Assembly: GCF_910578445.1 (NCBI RefSeq)
Contig: NZ_CAJTQC010000001.1
Location: forward strand, 189,919 to 253,918
Direction of reading: 5' to 3'
DNA length: 64,000 nucleotides
Origin: an uncultured Duncaniella sp.
GTDB lineage: Bacteria; Bacteroidota; Bacteroidia; Bacteroidales; Muribaculaceae
Each line of letters opens with the position of its first letter. Within the stretch, counting starts at the first letter, position 1. This document shows positions 62,165 through 64,000 of this stretch, one piece after another. The translations under genes and the position numbers were made by a program. The notes under the pieces are model-generated. The model had not been told where the DNA came from, did not search any database, and was given only the letters and a program-made list of their open reading frames with translations.

Positions 62165-62753
62165 ACATCGTCCGGTCCTGATTGTGATTGCCGGACCTAA
62201 TGGATCGGGCAAGACTTCCGTGACCTCCAAGATTCTGCATCATGAATGGCTGGAAGATTCGGAATATATCAACCCTGATAATGTCGCACGTGATATATTC
62301 GGCGACTGGAACAATCAGGAGTCAGTTCTCAAAGCCGCCAACTATTGCAATGAATGGAGGGAAAAATGTCTTTCAGAACGCAAGAGCCATATATTTGAAA
62401 CTGTGATGTCGGCCACCGATAAGGTCAATTACATTCTCAGAGCTAAGCAATCCGGATTCTTTATCCGTCTGTTCTTCGTTTCCACTGAATCGCCGACAAT
62501 AAATGCGAAGCGAGTAGCAAACCGAGTGCTGAATGGAGGTCACGATGTGCCTATACCTAAAATCATATCCCGCTACGACAAGTCCATCGCAAACTGTATA
62601 GCCTTGGCTCCATACGTTGACAGGCTCTATGTCTACGACAACTCAATCGAGGACGCGGAAGCCCGGCTTTTGTTCCGACTGAGCGACGGTGAGCTTGCAA
62701 AACGCTATGTTGAAGAGCTTCCCAACTGGGCTTCAAACATACTTCCGAGATAA
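62151..62753 (+). CDS. Zeta-toxin-family P-loop kinase
   Basis: A 200-residue nucleotide-binding protein. Walker A is AGPNGSGKTSVTSKI (residues 14-28), followed by the zeta-type YINPDNVARDIF (substrate-site Asp43). Next is SHIFETVMS (catalytic-region Glu83), and a C-terminal basic RYDKSIANC segment. Zeta toxins phosphorylate UDP-N-acetylglucosamine and block wall synthesis, but chromosomal relatives may act on other small molecules. It is coupled by overlap to the small upstream gene. Base composition is close to that of the core genes. Confidence 0.82.
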   Translation: MAASEHRPVLIVIAGPNGSGKTSVTSKILHHEWLEDSEYINPDNVARDIFGDWNNQESVLKAANYCNEWREKCLSERKSHIFETVMSATDKVNYILRAKQSGFFIRLFFVSTESPTINAKRVANRVLNGGHDVPIPKIISRYDKSIANCIALAPYVDRLYVYDNSIEDAEARLLFRLSDGELAKRYVEELPNWASNILPR

Positions 62754-62867
62754 GAAACGATGAAGTAACCGATGGCATTCTTATGAACTTGTCATCGGCA
62801 AAGCCACTTTGCTCCCATAATAATATTTTTTATGCGGTAATCAGCAGAATACCCTACTCTCTCCCCC

Positions 62868-62912
62868 TCAAAAAAATCAGCCTCCGAGACGGAATTATCT
62901 CGGAGGCTGATT
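62868..62912 (-). terminator. Terminator of the fructokinase operon
   Basis: A perfect 15-bp stem (62875-62889 and 62898-62912), followed on the minus strand by a T-run. It lies 25 bp after the fructokinase stop and between convergent genes. Confidence 0.85.
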
Positions 62913-62936
62913 ACATTCAATACATATGTATCTAAA

Positions 62937-63815
62937 TCAGGCTGTAAATTCAGCGGGGAGGATTGGCATAGCGCCTTGACATGTGCAGACGAAAGCAGAG
63001 GTCTGAACAGCAAGAGCGTGAGCCTCGGCTACCGACTTACCTTTAATTATGCTTGAGATAAAGGCTGCGGTAAATGAATCGCCTGCACCGACCGTATCCG
63101 CCACTTCCACTTTGGGTGTCGGCTGAAACGAAACATTACCGGGTGTGAAAACATAGCTGCCGTTGATGCCACAGGTGAGAATCAGCATCTTAAGATTGTA
63201 TTTTCCAAGCAGAATCCAGCACTTATCCTGAAGGTCAATACCGGGATAGCCGAACATGCGGCTGACTGTCACAAGTTCCTCATCATTTATCTTGAGGATA
63301 TTGCATCGCTCCATCGAGCTACACAAAATCTCTTTGTTGTAGAAACCCTGACGAAGATTGACATCAAACACGACAAGACTGTCATCTGACTTAGGCATTA
63401 CATCAAGGAAACGGTTTATCGTGTTGCGCGACACCACATTGCGCTGTGCGAGAGAACCGAAACACACTGCCTTGGTATTTTTTGCAAGCTCCTCAAGACT
63501 TTGGGTGCAAGGAATATTGTCCCACGCCACATTTTCTTTTATCTCATATTGAGGTATACCGGCCTGATCAATCTCAACCTGCACAGTTCCTGTCGGATAA
63601 GGCACGGTCTCTATCAACTGATTCAGCCCTTTGGATGTAAAATTGTCAAGAATTTCCTTACCGAGCGCATCGTCGCCAACTGCGCTGACCACACAGCTCG
63701 GAAGTCCGAACTGCGACACGTGATACGCAAAATTTGCAGGAGCGCCACCGATTTTCTTTCCTTCAGGGAGAACATCCCACAGAGCCTCTCCCATTCCGAC
63801 TACATAGTCTTTCAT
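62937..63815 (-). CDS. Fructokinase (PfkB family)
   Basis: A 292-residue ribokinase-fold enzyme predicted to phosphorylate fructose to fructose-6-phosphate. It has VGMGEALWDVLPEGKKIGGAP at the start, the PfkB anion hole motif DTVGAGDSFTAAF with the catalytic Asp near the C-terminus, and LKINDEEL. The sequence is very like the fructokinase of the Bacteroides thetaiotaomicron fructan locus. A sugar MFS porter lies 12 bp upstream on the same strand, repeating that arrangement. No fructan hydrolase or SusCD pair is inside the window. Confidence 0.92.
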   Translation of the reverse strand: MKDYVVGMGEALWDVLPEGKKIGGAPANFAYHVSQFGLPSCVVSAVGDDALGKEILDNFTSKGLNQLIETVPYPTGTVQVEIDQAGIPQYEIKENVAWDNIPCTQSLEELAKNTKAVCFGSLAQRNVVSRNTINRFLDVMPKSDDSLVVFDVNLRQGFYNKEILCSSMERCNILKINDEELVTVSRMFGYPGIDLQDKCWILLGKYNLKMLILTCGINGSYVFTPGNVSFQPTPKVEVADTVGAGDSFTAAFISSIIKGKSVAEAHALAVQTSAFVCTCQGAMPILPAEFTA

Positions 63816-63827
63816 GATTCTTTCTAT

Positions 63828-64000
63828 TTATTTTATGGTTTTAATCTTAATAGTGTAGTAAAGCAGATAGGTTACACCGACTGTCATGACAGCGACAGCA
63901 CCAATCTGGCCGATAGCATCGGCAGCATATCCCATAGCAAGCGGGAACACCGTGCCACCGAAAAGCCCCATAATCATGAGGCCGGACACCTCGTTCTTCT
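63828..64000 (-). CDS. Sugar MFS porter (FucP/GluP-like), C-terminal end only
   Basis: The last 56 residues of a protein that continues past the window edge. They read as a membrane segment ending an MFS carrier: NEVSGLMIMGLFGGTVFPLA, then an AVAVMTVGVTYLLYY helix and a short basic tail IKIKTIK. The SGLMIMGLFGGTVFP motif is typical of the FucP/GluP sugar:H+ symporters. With the fructokinase 12 bp downstream, fructose is the likely cargo. Confidence 0.8.
   Translation of the reverse strand, partial: KNEVSGLMIMGLFGGTVFPLAMGYAADAIGQIGAVAVMTVGVTYLLYYTIKIKTIK

Noticed and set aside
1..64000. tRNA or rRNA genes and transposase or integrase genes
   Set aside because: No cloverleaf with a GTTCRANNC arm, no rRNA core sequence and no recombinase signature was recognised by eye; a tRNAscan or Infernal run would settle the RNA part.

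Overview
The window looks like chromosomal DNA of a gut Bacteroidales, most likely the Muribaculaceae (family placement is inference). Nearly every clear promoter follows the Bacteroidetes primary-sigma pattern, TTTG (or TTCG/TTG) about 19-20 bp upstream of TAnnTTTG. Shine-Dalgarno sequences are essentially absent. Gene content is typical of the order: class III fructose-bisphosphatase, Bacteroides-type RF3, COG0523 GTPase, DKNYY repeats and fructokinase beside a sugar MFS porter. No rRNA, tRNA, CRISPR array, integrase or transposase gene was seen.

Layout. 1-8 kb: 5' part of ligA, a glutamine synthetase with a palindromic upstream region, prfC, a VanX-like dipeptidase overlapping an AT-rich gene with an HsdR-N-type nuclease fold, and a secreted TPR protein. 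8-20 kb: lysC-lysA-OPT transporter-MATE, an SLC45-like sugar porter, nfo and hisS on interdigitated divergent promoters, mlaE-mlaF. 19.6-33 kb: anaerobic ribonucleotide reductase and activase, HAD/Dabb pair, murB-murA, a long RelA/SpoT homologue, lipoprotein, YihY, RidA, and HtrA behind an ECF-type promoter. 33-43 kb: NlpC lipoprotein, inactive-looking M16 protein, DKNYY repeat protein, GT2, folB, His-rich COG0523 GTPase, Uup, and a secreted MINPP-type phytase. 43-46 kb: galactofuranosyltransferase-like protein and a lineage-specific AT-rich secreted protein.

46-51 kb holds the most interesting metabolic unit. It is a four-gene uronate operon, transcribed kduD, orphan GatC-type PTS EIIC, kduI, kdgK. 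KduI carries an apparent signal peptide, and the transporter has no EIIA/EIIB/HPr/EI partner in view. Together they suggest isomerisation of 4-deoxy-5-ketouronate in the periplasm, uptake of the isomer through a PTS-independent EIIC, then reduction and phosphorylation to KDPG in the cytoplasm.

51-58 kb: fbp, a ClC transporter, a polyprenyl-phosphate sugar transferase, Sua5 and asnA with an inverted-repeat operator. 58.7-62.8 kb: dnaK with a sigma-54-like element, then a small accessory cluster. That cluster holds a BRO-N/Fic fusion with an autoinhibitory C-terminus, and a zeta-type kinase overlapping a small charged protein. 62.9-64 kb: fructokinase and the end of a sugar MFS porter, a fructose-use unit continuing beyond the window.
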